A stretch of 64,000 nt of DNA from Epithemia pelagica (GCA_946965045.2 OX337229.1:1612001-1676000), one strand, 5' to 3'. Counted from the stretch's first letter, positions 31,876 to 42,991 are shown. Notes: a model not told the origin generated them from the sequence alone. A program made the numbers and translations.

Positions 31876-32655
31876 ATGTGGAATTGTGTATTGATTTTGA
31901 GTCTGTTTGGAGGCTCATCGTATGCTTTTCAATCAAGTTCACGGCCGACGTATCGAATTTTTGTCTCAGAAGACCAATGTCTTCGTTATCAACAGGGAAG
32001 AGTAAGACAGCGATTTCCCTTGGCAAGCTCAAGCCGTGAAGGGGTTGAGACTGAGAGACGTCAATTGAACCACAACGACATTGAATGGATACTGCGACCT
32101 TGGTCCAACATAGATCCTAGTATGTTGGAGCAGCTGAAGTCAATAACCGATCCGACCCCCTTTTTGGAATTCCCTTTACCGCCTGACGGGAGAGTTGTTC
32201 TCGAATCTTGGATCACGGACAACTCAAACACCAGGACAAAAATAGGACGCTTTGGGATTACGGCAAGACCTGGTCCGTCACACTCTGCAATTACCGATTC
32301 GATTCAAGAACTAATGGACAAGGATCTAACACCGCCGCTAAATGCTGGAGCAATAATATACATGTTCGTCGAAGAGGACTACCGAAAAAGGGGCATCGGA
32401 GAAATGGCTTTGCAAGTAATCAGCTGGATTCAAGCACAGGCTGGGTGTGGCTACACAATGTTGGTGGCGAATGACAACGGATCAGGAAAACTAGTGTCGT
32501 GGTATGAGGACCATGGATTTGCAAAAGCCCCTCTACTACAAAAGTTGCTTGGAAGTCCCGACGAAGTGTACGGTACAAGCATGATCGCACCAACATCAGC
32601 GGATTCAATATCAGAGAATTTCTCACTCAAGCAGGAGGCGGAAGCTCCTATTTGA
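31876..32655 (+). CDS. plastid-targeted GNAT-family N-acetyltransferase
   Basis: Single exon, 259 residues from ATG 31876. The leader MWNCVLILSLFGGSSYA|FQSS is a signal peptide with an ASAF-like motif, so plastid import is likely. The C-terminal half is a GNAT fold: AGAIIYMFVEEDYRKRGIGEMAL carries the acetyl-CoA pyrophosphate-binding R-x-x-G-x-G/A motif (about residues 174-186), followed by CGYTMLVANDNGSGKLVSWYEDHGF, the typical last strands with the W/Y-x-x-x-GF ending. Substrate (protein N-terminus, lysine or metabolite) cannot be told. Plastid GNATs in algae and plants often have dual N-terminal and lysine activity, but that is only an analogy. The last ~30 residues are polar and unconserved. 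Confidence 0.85.
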   Translation: MWNCVLILSLFGGSSYAFQSSSRPTYRIFVSEDQCLRYQQGRVRQRFPLASSSREGVETERRQLNHNDIEWILRPWSNIDPSMLEQLKSITDPTPFLEFPLPPDGRVVLESWITDNSNTRTKIGRFGITARPGPSHSAITDSIQELMDKDLTPPLNAGAIIYMFVEEDYRKRGIGEMALQVISWIQAQAGCGYTMLVANDNGSGKLVSWYEDHGFAKAPLLQKLLGSPDEVYGTSMIAPTSADSISENFSLKQEAEAPI

Positions 32656-32780
32656 CGCATGAAACAAATCATCTCTTGAGAACAGAAAATGGGGACTAGG
32701 TAAAGAGAACATGCTATGATAGTAACAGACAGCTTGTCAGTACCTTCCTTCTGAACTCCCCAGTTCAGTCGAAGCAGAAA

Positions 32781-34222
32781 CTATGCTCCGTCTTGACCAA
32801 ATAGTTTCGTCCAATCTGTGAAGCGCTGGAGTTCGCTCTCCGAAACAGTTGATGTTGAATGCTTCATGACTGCCTCAAAATCTTTAACGCCCACCATTGG
32901 TGCTTTGAGCAAGTCTGGTGGGACATCCCACAAACTCATTCGCTTTGCACCGCAGTGGGGACAATCATAGTTTTTATTCGGGTCGTCACTTGAGAGTTTT
33001 GGAGGACATCGGCTGCAATTTGGGTATTTCTCACATGGATGGTAGAAACCGTCCGTATCAACAAAGAACTGTTTGGCCAATTGGCATTTCCGGAGAGGTT
33101 GCATCAGAGCCTCTTTCACGAGAACCTTAATGTCGGACCCACTGGCACCCTCAGTGAGTTCTCCAAGTTTTTCAAAATCCTCTTCCGTCATATTGTTTGG
33201 AGTATCACCCAAGTGCAACTTCACCATGTACGTCCGTGATTCTGCTTCTGGCAACGGAATGTAAACACGCTTTTCGAATCGACGACGAATGGCAGCATCC
33301 AGCTCCCACGGAATATTAGTTGCTCCAAGAACAAGTACCTGTCCATCTTCCTTACCCACGCCATCCATCTGGACAAGGAATTCTGTTTTAACACGACGAA
33401 GGGAGTCCGATTCACCCTCGCTTCGACTTCCACATAGAGAGTCGACTTCATCAAGAAAAATAATGGCCCTTCCGCCCTCCGATTCTCGTGCCATTTCGAA
33501 AAGGTTTCGAACCAAACGTTCCGATTCGCCCTGCCATTTCGAGATCAAGTCCGCACTACTAACGGAGAAAAATGTTGAGTCGGCCTCAGTCGCAACTGCT
33601 TTGGCTAGGTATGACTTCCCGGTACCAGGAGGACCATAGAGAAGAATACCTTTGAATGGTTTCCTTTTCCCAGTGAAAAGTTGTGGGAACCTGGTCGGCA
33701 AAATGACAGTCTGCAAGGGACGATGAATGTTAGGCGAACGAAAACTGTGTTCCATCGGATGCTTCCTATCACATCTCGTCGGTTTCACATGCAAACACCA
33801 CGACTCACCTCCTTCAATGATTCTTTGGCATTTTCAAGACCGGCGACATCATCCCACGTAACATTAGGCTTCTCTGAGACGATGGAAGATGCAAGAGCTC
33901 CTCTGAGTTTCTTTGTTTCGGCATCAACGTCATCCTCACCGTCGCCCTTGCTTTTGGTCGCAGATCCACCGCCGCCACCCTTGTCCAGCTCATTTTGTTT
34001 CTTCAGATAATCCGAGAGCTCTTCAGCCCGCTTCATATAGCCTTCAACACGGTCCAAGACAAGTTTCTTTCGTGCTTCATTCTTCTCATACTTCAATCCC
34101 ATTGTGAATCGAGCCAACGCATCACGATACAGTGCAAGCGCTTTCTCAATATCGCCTTCTCCATCCGCTTGGATGGCTTTTTGAACAATCTCAATTCCTT
34201 GAGGTATCAAAGAATTCTCCAT
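32781..34222 (-). CDS. VPS4: VPS4-type AAA ATPase
   Basis: Two exons on the minus strand, 34222-33809 and 33710-32781, with a 98-bp intron (GTGAGT...CTTGCAG); 447 residues, the usual VPS4 length. The N-terminal MIT domain (residues 5-80) binds ESCRT-III tails. The AAA domain has GPPGTGKS (Walker A), IIFLDEVDSL (Walker B) and RRRFEKR (arginine fingers); the splice restores LKETVILPTRFPQLFTGKR. VPS4 disassembles ESCRT-III in multivesicular-body formation, cytokinesis and membrane repair. The beta-domain region is unusual: between residues ~360 and 415 lie six Cys (HPCEKYPNCSRCP ... YDCPHCGAKRM), arranged as a possible zinc ribbon and absent from human or yeast VPS4 as I know them. Confidence 0.95.
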
Positions 34223-34643
34223 CCTGATCTCTTAATGTGCTTGCAACTGAAAAGACCCTTTCAAAGTGCCAATGTCAAGCCTGATGCTTGAACGAAAGGA
34301 ATTGTGTCTTAATTTGATTCGTACCAAGGGTATTTTTGGAACGGCTTCGTCCATATTTTCCCACTCAGTCCACAGTCATGACTCGAAGCGCGACAGGATA
34401 TTTAGTCGAGAAGGATACCCGGTACCCGGTCGTGGATGTTATGTGATGGGAACCAACTATCTATTCTATGGGTGTTGTGACTGTGGTCCATTCTGCTCTT
34501 GTGCTCTAGCGCTACCAATTACTCCTAGGAGTACCAACCCTAAAAAGATACAGTTGACATATCAAAGTATAGATTCGACAAGCAGGATCAATAAAGCGAC
34601 GTCACAGCTGGAAAGCTTCCAATGCCAGGGAGGTTAAATTTGA
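34223..34643. other. intergenic, no gene seen
   Basis: Promoter side of VPS4 and 3' side of the FYVE-lipase gene, both minus strand. A 123-codon plus-strand frame here has no family features and was not accepted. Confidence 0.5.
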
Positions 34644-37600
34644 TCAAAGATAGCCGGGGGCTGTGATGCGGGACGAGAGTTCATCGACGACTTGACTCCG
34701 TCGCTCTCGAACACGCTCTGGTTTGTTGGTATGGGTATCAAATTCTCGTTTGTTCAGCGAAACAAGGCTTTCGTCTCCCGTGTCATTGCTGTCTGCTACG
34801 ATTCTATCGATATTATGGTAGCATCGATCACAAACACGCACCGGACAACTGAGTCCAAGTGATGGCAAGGGAACCCGATTCGATGAACAAGGATCACACA
34901 CAAGAGTTCCACAGCTGCGACAATTGTGCTTGTCTCTAGCCTCTTGCGCCTTGCTACTGGATGTACTCGCCCATGTAAAGCGGCTTGCACAACACGAACA
35001 CGTTGTGTCTTCGTCGAACGCCGTCCACCGAGGTGGATCTTCTGGAGCTAGCCGAACGGTACGAACTTCCAACAAAGCCTCGTAGTAGGATTTGCACTTG
35101 TGGTCAGTCAACATGTTGCCCGCCAAGGAAATATGGCACAGTTCGCGAAAAGACCGAGGGACGTAAACCGCACGATACACTCCGCGATGAGAGTATATGT
35201 GTACAACCTTGCCAGGGACATAAAGACGAGGAAGCGGTGTTTCATCCAAAACAACCATTCCGGGGTTCTCTGTGTCCGAGCTTCGACTTTCCATCGCAGA
35301 AGTTCCCGTGTTGGACAACTGCTTTTGTTCACGGTGAAAGAACGACTTCTCTTTTTCTTGTTGTCGAGCAAGATCATCTACAGCATCTTCAAACCGTTCG
35401 TCTTCGACCAAACTTTCGCCATTCGCTTCAAAGAACTCATCCCCATCAATTACAATTCCACTCGTTTGATGGTCGATCCCTCCCATAAAATCTACCAACA
35501 AACGACTTTCGGGATGGGAGAGCGTCGCATGATCCTCTCCAGATGCGCTACCACATTCAAGGGGAGATTGGGATCCCTTAATCGAAGGACCAGAGCTAAT
35601 CCTCTCAATTTGTCTATCCTCATGTCTTCTCTTTTCTTCATCAACCTTTGTACTGGGTCCGTATTGTCCATCTGCCACTTTCAGGAGTTTGTCTTTAATC
35701 GAGAAAAACTTTTTCCTACCACTATTGTACTGTTTTCGGCAATATCGTTTGATCGATGAAGACGACGGTGTTGACAAAAGAGTGAAGCCTTCCCTCCACC
35801 GCGGTGCCCACACCTGTTTGGCCCGTTCTGTGATTGCCATAAGATCATTCGGCAAATGTTCCTTTACCCAGGTATCCCTGATATGCAGCAAGTGCTTCAA
35901 AAGACCACGACACGACGCAGGACTCAACCTTGGCACTGCGTCATCATGAAGCACTGCCGAGACCACAAAATCTTGCACATTATCTGACAACCGAGCGTCA
36001 ACACAAGCTGGCGTACCGTACGAATACACCCGAAGAGAACGATCATCCTTGTTCTTGGTTCTCGTTTTTTCATCCAATGAGGTGGCTTCCTTAAGCGCTG
36101 GAAAGTCACGGCGCAGGAGGACACCAATCAAAGTTGCCACTGCACCACCAAGCGAGTGTCCCACCAAACGAATACGGTAGCCCTCCAACGCCAAGTAGAG
36201 CAAAGAATCTACATGTTCTCGGTACAGGTTCAGCGCTGCTGCCACCATACCCGACACTGCCAAGCCTTGAGCATCCGTCATGGTAGTCCAATCTTCGCTC
36301 GATACCTTGTACATCTCGGGCTCCGGAAAGGGAACTGGAACTTGTCGTATATCTGTGATAACGTCATGGATAGTCGCAGTGCCACGGACTGCAAGGCACG
36401 CAACACGGTGTTTCTCGTGAACAAATACAGCTGAGGAAGGCCGATTCATGAGAGTTGATGAATCTTGTCGTGGCTCTTTCTGTTGGAGGTACGCATACAA
36501 GAGTCTCCATCCCTGTTGGGCTGCCAAAAGCTGCATGTCGACTTCCTTTTCCGCATATATAAAACTCAGTGCAAGAGGCGCATAAAAGATGAGTGAATTC
36601 AATACCGAATCCGGCAATGGTTCACAAACCGGCGTAATTTCGTGGCTGGTATCCTCAGCAGATATCTGTGGTGCATGGTGATCATTTCCCGGACTCTGCT
36701 CTAGACCATTGTCGGAGGATGAAGACACTGTGACGGTGAAACTTGTGCAACTCGATTCGTCCTCCTTGGGTTCCAAAAGCATATTGGTGCAAGATTGTGG
36801 CATTTCCGGACTGTCCGGTTCGCTTGTCCTTCGCAATGCATGGATTTCATGCTCTCGTTCAGGGTGCAATCCACGAAGTGCACGATGTTGTGCCAAGGCA
36901 TAGAAAATGGCAGCACTTAACTCATGTACAGAAAGGGGCCAGCTTCGGTCATCTATACCAAGGGCTTTCCGCAACATGTCGGCAGCAGCCAAAAATTCCT
37001 GTCTTAGCAGAATTGTATAGATGCCATTCAACCCGTACCGTCGCAGAACCTCAATGGTCTCAACGGCAACGGTTGCCTGAGCACCCAGAGGAATCGACTT
37101 GGCCATGGCAATGGCTGCCTTGGTCAAGCGAACTGCCATATCGTGCATGGTATCCACACCGAGATCAAAGTATGGGCAGAGTGCGTCTTCTGTCAAATCT
37201 CGACATCGAGCAAGCCGCCACGACACGCGTTCCGAGAGATCGTGTTCCAATAATCTTGTCTTACAGGAATTACACACGCGCTCCGGAACTCTATATCCCA
37301 AATGGGGAAGAGGATGAGAATCGGAAGAATGTGCTTGGCAGAAGCTATTTCCACAGAGTCGACAATGGTGACGCAAGCGCGTAGGTCCAAAAGGCTTGTA
37401 GCAGCAATGACAAGTCTCCGCATGTTGCCATTTCGGACGAAGCTTTGGACGTGGCACCAAGGTACGCGCCCGGACAAACTCGTCTTCGTCTTCCTCATCG
37501 TCGCAACTGCTTAAGGAATGCGTTGATGATGAGTCAGTCATGTTGTTATTGTCGTTCCGGATGCTTTGTTCCTGCTTTGTCTGCAATGCTCGTGGATGCT

Positions 37601-38417
37601 CCCCCTCGCAGTGGGAAGAAGATGTGGTTTTAGTGTCTCCTCGTCCATTGTTGACAAAGGTTCTCCATTCCTGTACCATTTGTCGTTCAATCCAGGGAAG
37701 AGAGCTAAAGGGAGGTAAATCATCATCAGTAGAGGAAACATTGCGAAAATAGCCTCTCGTCGGATTCCCTAGCTCCTGGTATTCCTGTCGCCACTCGGTG
37801 GTCAAGGCATACGACAAACGTGCGGAATGGCAGAATCGTCGGACCGATGTCGACAAGAGTTCACGGGCGGCCGCCGGCAAAACTTTGGAAGATATTTCTT
37901 GCCAGGACGGTGAAGGCAAGGGAGCTCCGACAGTTTGTTCTCGTTGACGTCGCAACCGATTTTGGTTTTGTTGAGAAGCACAATGGTTGGAGTGGTCCGC
38001 CGATTCCAGCGTGGAATCAAAGAGAAAATGATCCTCGGTTGTCCTTGTGAAAATCATGGGTTTGGTAACAGTGGAATCATCATCATTCATGACAGGATTT
38101 GCAACTTGTTCGTTCGAAAAGGAGTCGTGACATTGTGAGGATTCCTGAAGATTATCGTGAGTCGTGGTGGTGTGCATCTTGTTTGTGTCGCTACTGTTTC
38201 CCTCGTCTTTTTGGTAATCGAACGCGTGGTGCTGCGGATTGGTGTCTACACCCCTGCATGATGTTGCGTTGGAGTTTGATGATGTCGAAGGAATTGACAT
38301 GTTGCCACTGGTGTCAAACCAAGCACTGGGGGCCGGCAAGAGACCGTCGAGTTCCTCTTCCTCCCTATTATTCCTCGGTGTCACCACGCTATGCGGACTG
38401 AATTCCATCACTTCCAT
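34644..38417 (-). CDS. large FYVE-lipase-FYVE protein (class 3 lipase)
   Basis: Single exon, 1257 residues from ATG 38417. The first ~320 residues are Ser/Asn-rich and disordered. FYVE1 (about 329-390) has eight Cys/His ligands and an intact RLRHHCRLCG basic motif for PI3P binding. A helical region follows, then a class 3 (diacylglycerol-lipase-like) alpha/beta hydrolase from about 605, with the nucleophile Ser755 in RLVGHSLGGAVATLIG and VYSYGTPACVD downstream. A second FYVE-like finger (about 1130-1203; CSCCASRF ... KHNCRSCG ... CPVRVCDRC) has its ligands but lost the HHCR basic motif. Expected to act on endosomal or lysosomal membranes. The catalytic Asp/His are presumed in VLHDDAVPRLSP and a later His. 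No membrane span is obvious. Confidence 0.9.
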   Translation of the reverse strand: MEVMEFSPHSVVTPRNNREEEELDGLLPAPSAWFDTSGNMSIPSTSSNSNATSCRGVDTNPQHHAFDYQKDEGNSSDTNKMHTTTTHDNLQESSQCHDSFSNEQVANPVMNDDDSTVTKPMIFTRTTEDHFLFDSTLESADHSNHCASQQNQNRLRRQREQTVGAPLPSPSWQEISSKVLPAAARELLSTSVRRFCHSARLSYALTTEWRQEYQELGNPTRGYFRNVSSTDDDLPPFSSLPWIERQMVQEWRTFVNNGRGDTKTTSSSHCEGEHPRALQTKQEQSIRNDNNNMTDSSSTHSLSSCDDEEDEDEFVRARTLVPRPKLRPKWQHAETCHCCYKPFGPTRLRHHCRLCGNSFCQAHSSDSHPLPHLGYRVPERVCNSCKTRLLEHDLSERVSWRLARCRDLTEDALCPYFDLGVDTMHDMAVRLTKAAIAMAKSIPLGAQATVAVETIEVLRRYGLNGIYTILLRQEFLAAADMLRKALGIDDRSWPLSVHELSAAIFYALAQHRALRGLHPEREHEIHALRRTSEPDSPEMPQSCTNMLLEPKEDESSCTSFTVTVSSSSDNGLEQSPGNDHHAPQISAEDTSHEITPVCEPLPDSVLNSLIFYAPLALSFIYAEKEVDMQLLAAQQGWRLLYAYLQQKEPRQDSSTLMNRPSSAVFVHEKHRVACLAVRGTATIHDVITDIRQVPVPFPEPEMYKVSSEDWTTMTDAQGLAVSGMVAAALNLYREHVDSLLYLALEGYRIRLVGHSLGGAVATLIGVLLRRDFPALKEATSLDEKTRTKNKDDRSLRVYSYGTPACVDARLSDNVQDFVVSAVLHDDAVPRLSPASCRGLLKHLLHIRDTWVKEHLPNDLMAITERAKQVWAPRWREGFTLLSTPSSSSIKRYCRKQYNSGRKKFFSIKDKLLKVADGQYGPSTKVDEEKRRHEDRQIERISSGPSIKGSQSPLECGSASGEDHATLSHPESRLLVDFMGGIDHQTSGIVIDGDEFFEANGESLVEDERFEDAVDDLARQQEKEKSFFHREQKQLSNTGTSAMESRSSDTENPGMVVLDETPLPRLYVPGKVVHIYSHRGVYRAVYVPRSFRELCHISLAGNMLTDHKCKSYYEALLEVRTVRLAPEDPPRWTAFDEDTTCSCCASRFTWASTSSSKAQEARDKHNCRSCGTLVCDPCSSNRVPLPSLGLSCPVRVCDRCYHNIDRIVADSNDTGDESLVSLNKREFDTHTNKPERVRERRSQVVDELSSRITAPGYL

Positions 38418-38983
38418 TGCAGTAATCGTCCTTCTCTTCTTGCACGTATCTTTGACGCCACGGTAAGACTATGTTGGATGAAGCGCAGTCTTTGTTGGCT
38501 GGTATTCTTGAGTATCACCGGACGGATTCGATCAACAAGAACAAAAAGCAGCGAAACATCGAACGAAGAGAGAGCGAAGCTCATTCACGACAAAACCTCT
38601 TTTGATCACGAGTGCGACCGAAGAACATCACTACGTAGCGAAATCGATTCAAGTATTATTAGTATCTATATATTGATTGCAGAAGATTCATCATCCGGGG
38701 AGTAGTATTGCACGGTCTTATTCCCCAGCGGGATGTTTCGGAGGAAGGAGTAGTCTGTAGAACGTCATCGCTGTCCATTCAATTATCTCTTCGCTTTTTT
38801 TCTGTGTGCCGACATTGACAGAGGTCTTTGTCCACAAAACATCATATCGTAGACCACAGGGAAAACTATCTCGTTGGTTAGATCTCGCATGGATCAAACC
38901 AGACTTTTGTGAAGCATCATTTCCTACAGCGCGAACTGGTGCGAAAGGAGCTCGGTAGTTGTCTGGCTGGTTCGCAAACGATC
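38418..38983. other. divergent promoter region
   Basis: Between the FYVE-lipase gene (minus) and the RUS gene (plus). The RUS frame is open upstream of 38984 to 38909 but without ATG. No motif claimed. Confidence 0.5.
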
Positions 38984-40972
38984 ATGTCAGTGTCGTGCTT
39001 ATCCAACCGACGTGAGCATCGGCAATCGCCCAGAAGAATACGCGAAGCGAGAGAAAGAAGACCGAACATTGCCCGATGGGATTATGGATTCTTCGTCCTT
39101 TCACCATTGGCTCTTTCGATGCTCTTTTTCGCGCATCATGTTCAGGGTTTCGTTTTCTTGGCTCATGTGTTTCCATCGAACCGTGCTATCAATCGATCTC
39201 CTCGACAAATATCACCTCATTCTATCAGCATTTCGAATACTGAGAATGATGCCACCATATGGAGAACACAGTCGTCGACAACTTCGGTGCACTGCCAGAA
39301 AGAGCCAAGCCATGTGGACCAAGAACATCGTCATGTTGACGGTCATGCGTCGAATCCTTCGTTGCAGGCAGCGGCTGATGGCTTGATGCTCAGTGAAGTG
39401 GATGTGTTGTATGACCGGAGCTCAGAACTTCTTTATGACCCCGTTCTCGACCGATATCGAAAGGCAACTAGTGCGGATTACGCCGACGTCTTATCATCGG
39501 TCAACAGTCCTCCTCGCCACGGGATGGGTCGAATGATTTGGAACACGATTGCTCCACGATTATCCGTCGCCTTTCTCCCAGCTGGTGTCACTCCCAATTA
39601 CTATCGATTTATGCGATGGAGAGTTCTACAGCGCTTTGTCAATGCCAATTTACACGTGTTTGGAACGCAGTCCCTCCTCATGGGATTGGGGATCAAGTCT
39701 TCCTCGAGTCAACTGGGCGCCCTGTCGGCCGCCCTCAAATGGGTCCTCAAGGATGCCTTGGGAAAAATTGTTCGCATGACATGGGCATCACGAATGGGAC
39801 GACGGTTCGACTCGGATGCCAAACGCTGGCGATTTCGCAGTGCCTATGTGTATGCCATGGGTAACTTTTTGGAAATCACCACCTACATTATACCCAACAT
39901 GTTCTTGGTATGGGCCACTCTGGCCAATTGCTGTAAGCAAGTGAGTATGTTGACATCGTCCAGCACTCGGACATCGATCTACAATTCGTTTCGAGATGGA
40001 AGTCGGGAAAACATTGGTGATATTACCGCCAAGGGAGAAGCCCAGATTGCGGTTGTGGACTTGCTTGGTATTGCCAGTGGAGTTTCGCTCAGCCGGCTGG
40101 TGGGGACATCGGCGCAAAGTATTGTCCTTGTGTACGCCATGTTGCAAGCGTTTGAAATTGTCTGCATGTATCGACAACTCCGTACGGTAGTTTACCGAGT
40201 GTTGAACTTTGAGCGCATGTCAGAGGTGATTGATGAGTTTTTAGATTCAACAACACAAACAACGTTGCAATCGTCACATGTGGATCTCCATGAACACCAA
40301 AATGCCGACCTATCAAGAGTGCATGTGGTCAACGGTACTCCTGCACAAAGCGAGGAACAATACGCGATTCATGGATCAAAGGAGAGGTTCTACGTGCCAA
40401 GCGCCATTAAGACTCCTGATGAAATGGCTCGAACAGAACGCATTTTCTTACCCCCTAAAAGATTGGCACGACGAGCAAATGCGTTTGGATCCCTCGGACG
40501 GACAAAGTTGTCTCCAGCAGAGCTCGAACGGCTGCTGCAAATATTTGCCAAGGAGCGATTCCTGCTGGTTGTGGGTCAAAATATCAAACATGGCACAACG
40601 ACAAGAATACGACAACGCAGACTCTCCAAGGAAGAAGTCCTGAAAGAGAACTGTCACATCGTGTTGCATAAAGACGCTACCAACTCTGATATCGTCAAGG
40701 CTTCCTTGGCGTTGCTACTACTTCGGAGAAAACTTGTCGCGGCGAGCTCAGAATTAGATCCTTCGACAGTACGGTCGTCGGATTGCTTCCATATGGTGGA
40801 AGAATCGCTGAAGCAGACTGAAGATTTGTATGGCTTGTTTCGGAGGCACCTTTCCAAACAAGGATGGGAATCTCCCGCTCGATTCATGTTTGGACGGGTT
40901 CATATGCGCGCTGAATGGCCACTGGCTAAAACAACAAAGACTCGAGTATCTTCCAGCAATCTTCAATCATAA
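38984..40972 (+). CDS. RUS (root UV-B sensitive)/DUF647 family protein
   Basis: Single exon, 662 residues from ATG 38984 (frame upstream begins with GTG). A hydrophobic segment near residues 35-62 (FFVLSPLALSMLFFAHHVQGFVF) could be a signal peptide or anchor. The central part matches DUF647: FLPAGVTPNYYRFMRWRVLQ, then LRG-like LLMGLGIKSSSSQLGALSAALKWVLKDALGKIVRM, RRFDSDAKRWRFRSAYVY, and STRTSIYNSFRDGSRENIGDITAKGEAQIAVVDLLGI. Membrane spans lie in the central block. RUS proteins in plants act in early UV-B and vitamin-B6-related signalling and auxin transport; the biochemical activity is not established. The C-terminal ~200 residues carry a helical domain (HIVLHKDATNSDIVKASLALLLL), also found in some RUS members. 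Confidence 0.88.
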   Translation: MSVSCLSNRREHRQSPRRIREARERRPNIARWDYGFFVLSPLALSMLFFAHHVQGFVFLAHVFPSNRAINRSPRQISPHSISISNTENDATIWRTQSSTTSVHCQKEPSHVDQEHRHVDGHASNPSLQAAADGLMLSEVDVLYDRSSELLYDPVLDRYRKATSADYADVLSSVNSPPRHGMGRMIWNTIAPRLSVAFLPAGVTPNYYRFMRWRVLQRFVNANLHVFGTQSLLMGLGIKSSSSQLGALSAALKWVLKDALGKIVRMTWASRMGRRFDSDAKRWRFRSAYVYAMGNFLEITTYIIPNMFLVWATLANCCKQVSMLTSSSTRTSIYNSFRDGSRENIGDITAKGEAQIAVVDLLGIASGVSLSRLVGTSAQSIVLVYAMLQAFEIVCMYRQLRTVVYRVLNFERMSEVIDEFLDSTTQTTLQSSHVDLHEHQNADLSRVHVVNGTPAQSEEQYAIHGSKERFYVPSAIKTPDEMARTERIFLPPKRLARRANAFGSLGRTKLSPAELERLLQIFAKERFLLVVGQNIKHGTTTRIRQRRLSKEEVLKENCHIVLHKDATNSDIVKASLALLLLRRKLVAASSELDPSTVRSSDCFHMVEESLKQTEDLYGLFRRHLSKQGWESPARFMFGRVHMRAEWPLAKTTKTRVSSSNLQS

Positions 40973-41285
40973 GCTAGTCGACTACGGTGGTACGATTCAA
41001 ACGTTCCGGAAAAGACCTATTTCTATTTGGTGGCATTTTCCCAATCACACTTGAGGACGAGCTCATTAGCCACCATGGATTTTCGGAAAGGCGTAAACCC
41101 ATGATTGAAGCTTTTCGCATGGGTTCAGAAACTATCTACCGACAACCCCTTGCGAATTACTCCTATGTTATCTATCACCTCGATGTTGTTTCTGCGCACA
41201 TAGAGACCCTTAATTTTCTGAAGTCAAGAACGTACATAGCTATTTCAGATTCTTTCCTTACAATACATACATTACAACACGAGGT
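40973..41285. other. convergent 3' spacer
   Basis: 313 bp between the RUS gene (plus) and the HMG-box gene (minus). Nothing distinctive. Confidence 0.5.
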
Positions 41286-42991
41286 TTAAATGGCAGTTCC
41301 ATGGTCATAATCGTCATTCGTAACATCGACTGGCCCACCAGCGTCCTCGCCATCGCTAGACCGCCCAAAGGCTCCTGGTGGCACAAAACTCTGTTGCTGA
41401 TCGAACGTGGCAGCGACATTATGGTGTTGCCCGTCATCATTATTCTGTGTGTCTACTGGTTCGGCACCAGGATCATTGGTCTCAACAGGTTCATCTTGGG
41501 GATCGTTTGGTTGGTTCGTGGGAGGCATAGACGAGTCCATACCGAAGTTGCCTCCAGCACTGCCAATTCCAAATTGGGTGCCACCTCCGGCCTGTTGCCC
41601 CCCAAACTGTCCACCATTCGGCTGACCATACATGCCCATACCGCCACCACGGCCGTTGCCCATGAGCGGATTCATTTGTTGGTTAGCAAGCAGCTGCTGC
41701 AACAGTTGTTGTTGTTGCATCTGTGGATTAAACGGTCCTGGACCCATAAAATGTCCTTGTTGACCACCTTGGCCGCCTGTCGGCTGGCCACCTTGCATAC
41801 CAAAATTCATATTCATGTCTCCTTGTCCCTGTTGAGGTGGGAAACCATAGTACGCAGCACCCATACCTGACATATCATGCGTCATACTTTCCATTGAGCC
41901 ATTGTTTGCATTCCTAGCTGCTTCGTTCGCTCTATTTTCTGCCGTTTGCATGGCCATAGCTTCCCGTTCCTTGCGCTCTGCTTTCTTTTCGTCAGAGACC
42001 TTCTTTCGCCACTTCGCCATCGCGACTTTGTAAGTTTGGCGAAGCTCAGCTTCTTCGTCCATATATTTCCGACGAAGCTCTTCAGGAGCTTCTTTCCAAG
42101 TTTTTGACAACATCTTTGAGAGATCGGCATTCGTAGCATCAGGATGTTGTCGCTTCAATGCTGCTCGGCGCTTATTGGAGAACGCCAAGAACGCAGACTG
42201 CATCAAACATATTCGTCATCAATGAGAACACGAAATCAATGGACCAGCAAAAAGAACCAGGGCACTCACCATCGGTCGTTTAGGAGCAGTGGGATCTTTC
42301 GGAGTTCGCTTGTTCGCAGGTACTTTCCATGGACCTTTGTACATTGCTTTTTCAACTTCGTAGCGAGCTTTGTCTTTGCGGGCCTTCTTTTCCCATATTT
42401 CCTTCTGGTCAGGGGCAAGCTCGCGCCATGCCTCGGAAACCAACTTGGCAATATCGGTGGTCTATGTGGTGGGAGTAACGCATCAAAGCTTAGAACATTC
42501 ACAAGGGTCCCTTCAGCGACCACGACTGAAGTTCCTTACCTTTTCTGATCTTCCTTGCTTCGCGAGGTCTTCTTTGATTTCCTTATGTTTCTCAGCGCTA
42601 AAGATAATAAACGCAGACTTGAAACGTTTCGGAGCGTCGGGTGCCTTCTTGTACTTTGGAGCGGCAACAGTTTTACTGGGAGGCTGCATGCGGGCCGTAA
42701 CGTCCAGGATTTGTCGTTCCTGCAATTGGTCCGCTTGCGGAACCATCATGGTAGGGGGAAATGGCAACTCATTTCCTGAAACACAACAAAATGTGAGGAA
42801 CAAATTCTACTATTTGTTTCCTCATCAGGTCACGTAAGTAGACCGGGAATGAGGCCTTGCAAGTCATCCGCCATGAACATTTAAAAGTCTCAAAAAATCA
42901 TCATAGTTTGTCTCTTACAACACAACAAAATAGTTGCTGCGCCAATGTGTTATGGTTCCATACCTGGAGTTTGTGGTGGAAGTCCATCCAT
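41286..42991 (-). CDS. two-HMG-box DNA-binding protein
   Basis: Four exons on the minus strand: 42991-42964, 42775-42540, 42461-42270 and 42197-41286 (introns 188, 78 and 72 bp), 455 residues. The tiny first exon encodes MDGLPPQTPG and joins NELPFPPTMM. HMG box 1 (PDAPKRFKSAFIIFSAEK...WRELAPDQKEIWEKKA) is split by the second intron and box 2 (DPTAPKRPMSAFLAFSNK...WKEAPEELRRKYMDEE) by the third, at nearly the same place after the PKR start in box 2. The rest is Gln/Gly/Met/Asn-rich (MQQQQLLQQLLANQQMN) and ends acidic. Such proteins bend DNA or join nucleosomes without strong sequence preference. The exon joins all keep frame and rebuild conserved residues, so the model is firm. Confidence 0.92.

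Noticed and set aside
34266-34637. 123-codon plus-strand frame between VPS4 and the FYVE-lipase
   Set aside because: No family features; lies in the promoter of VPS4.
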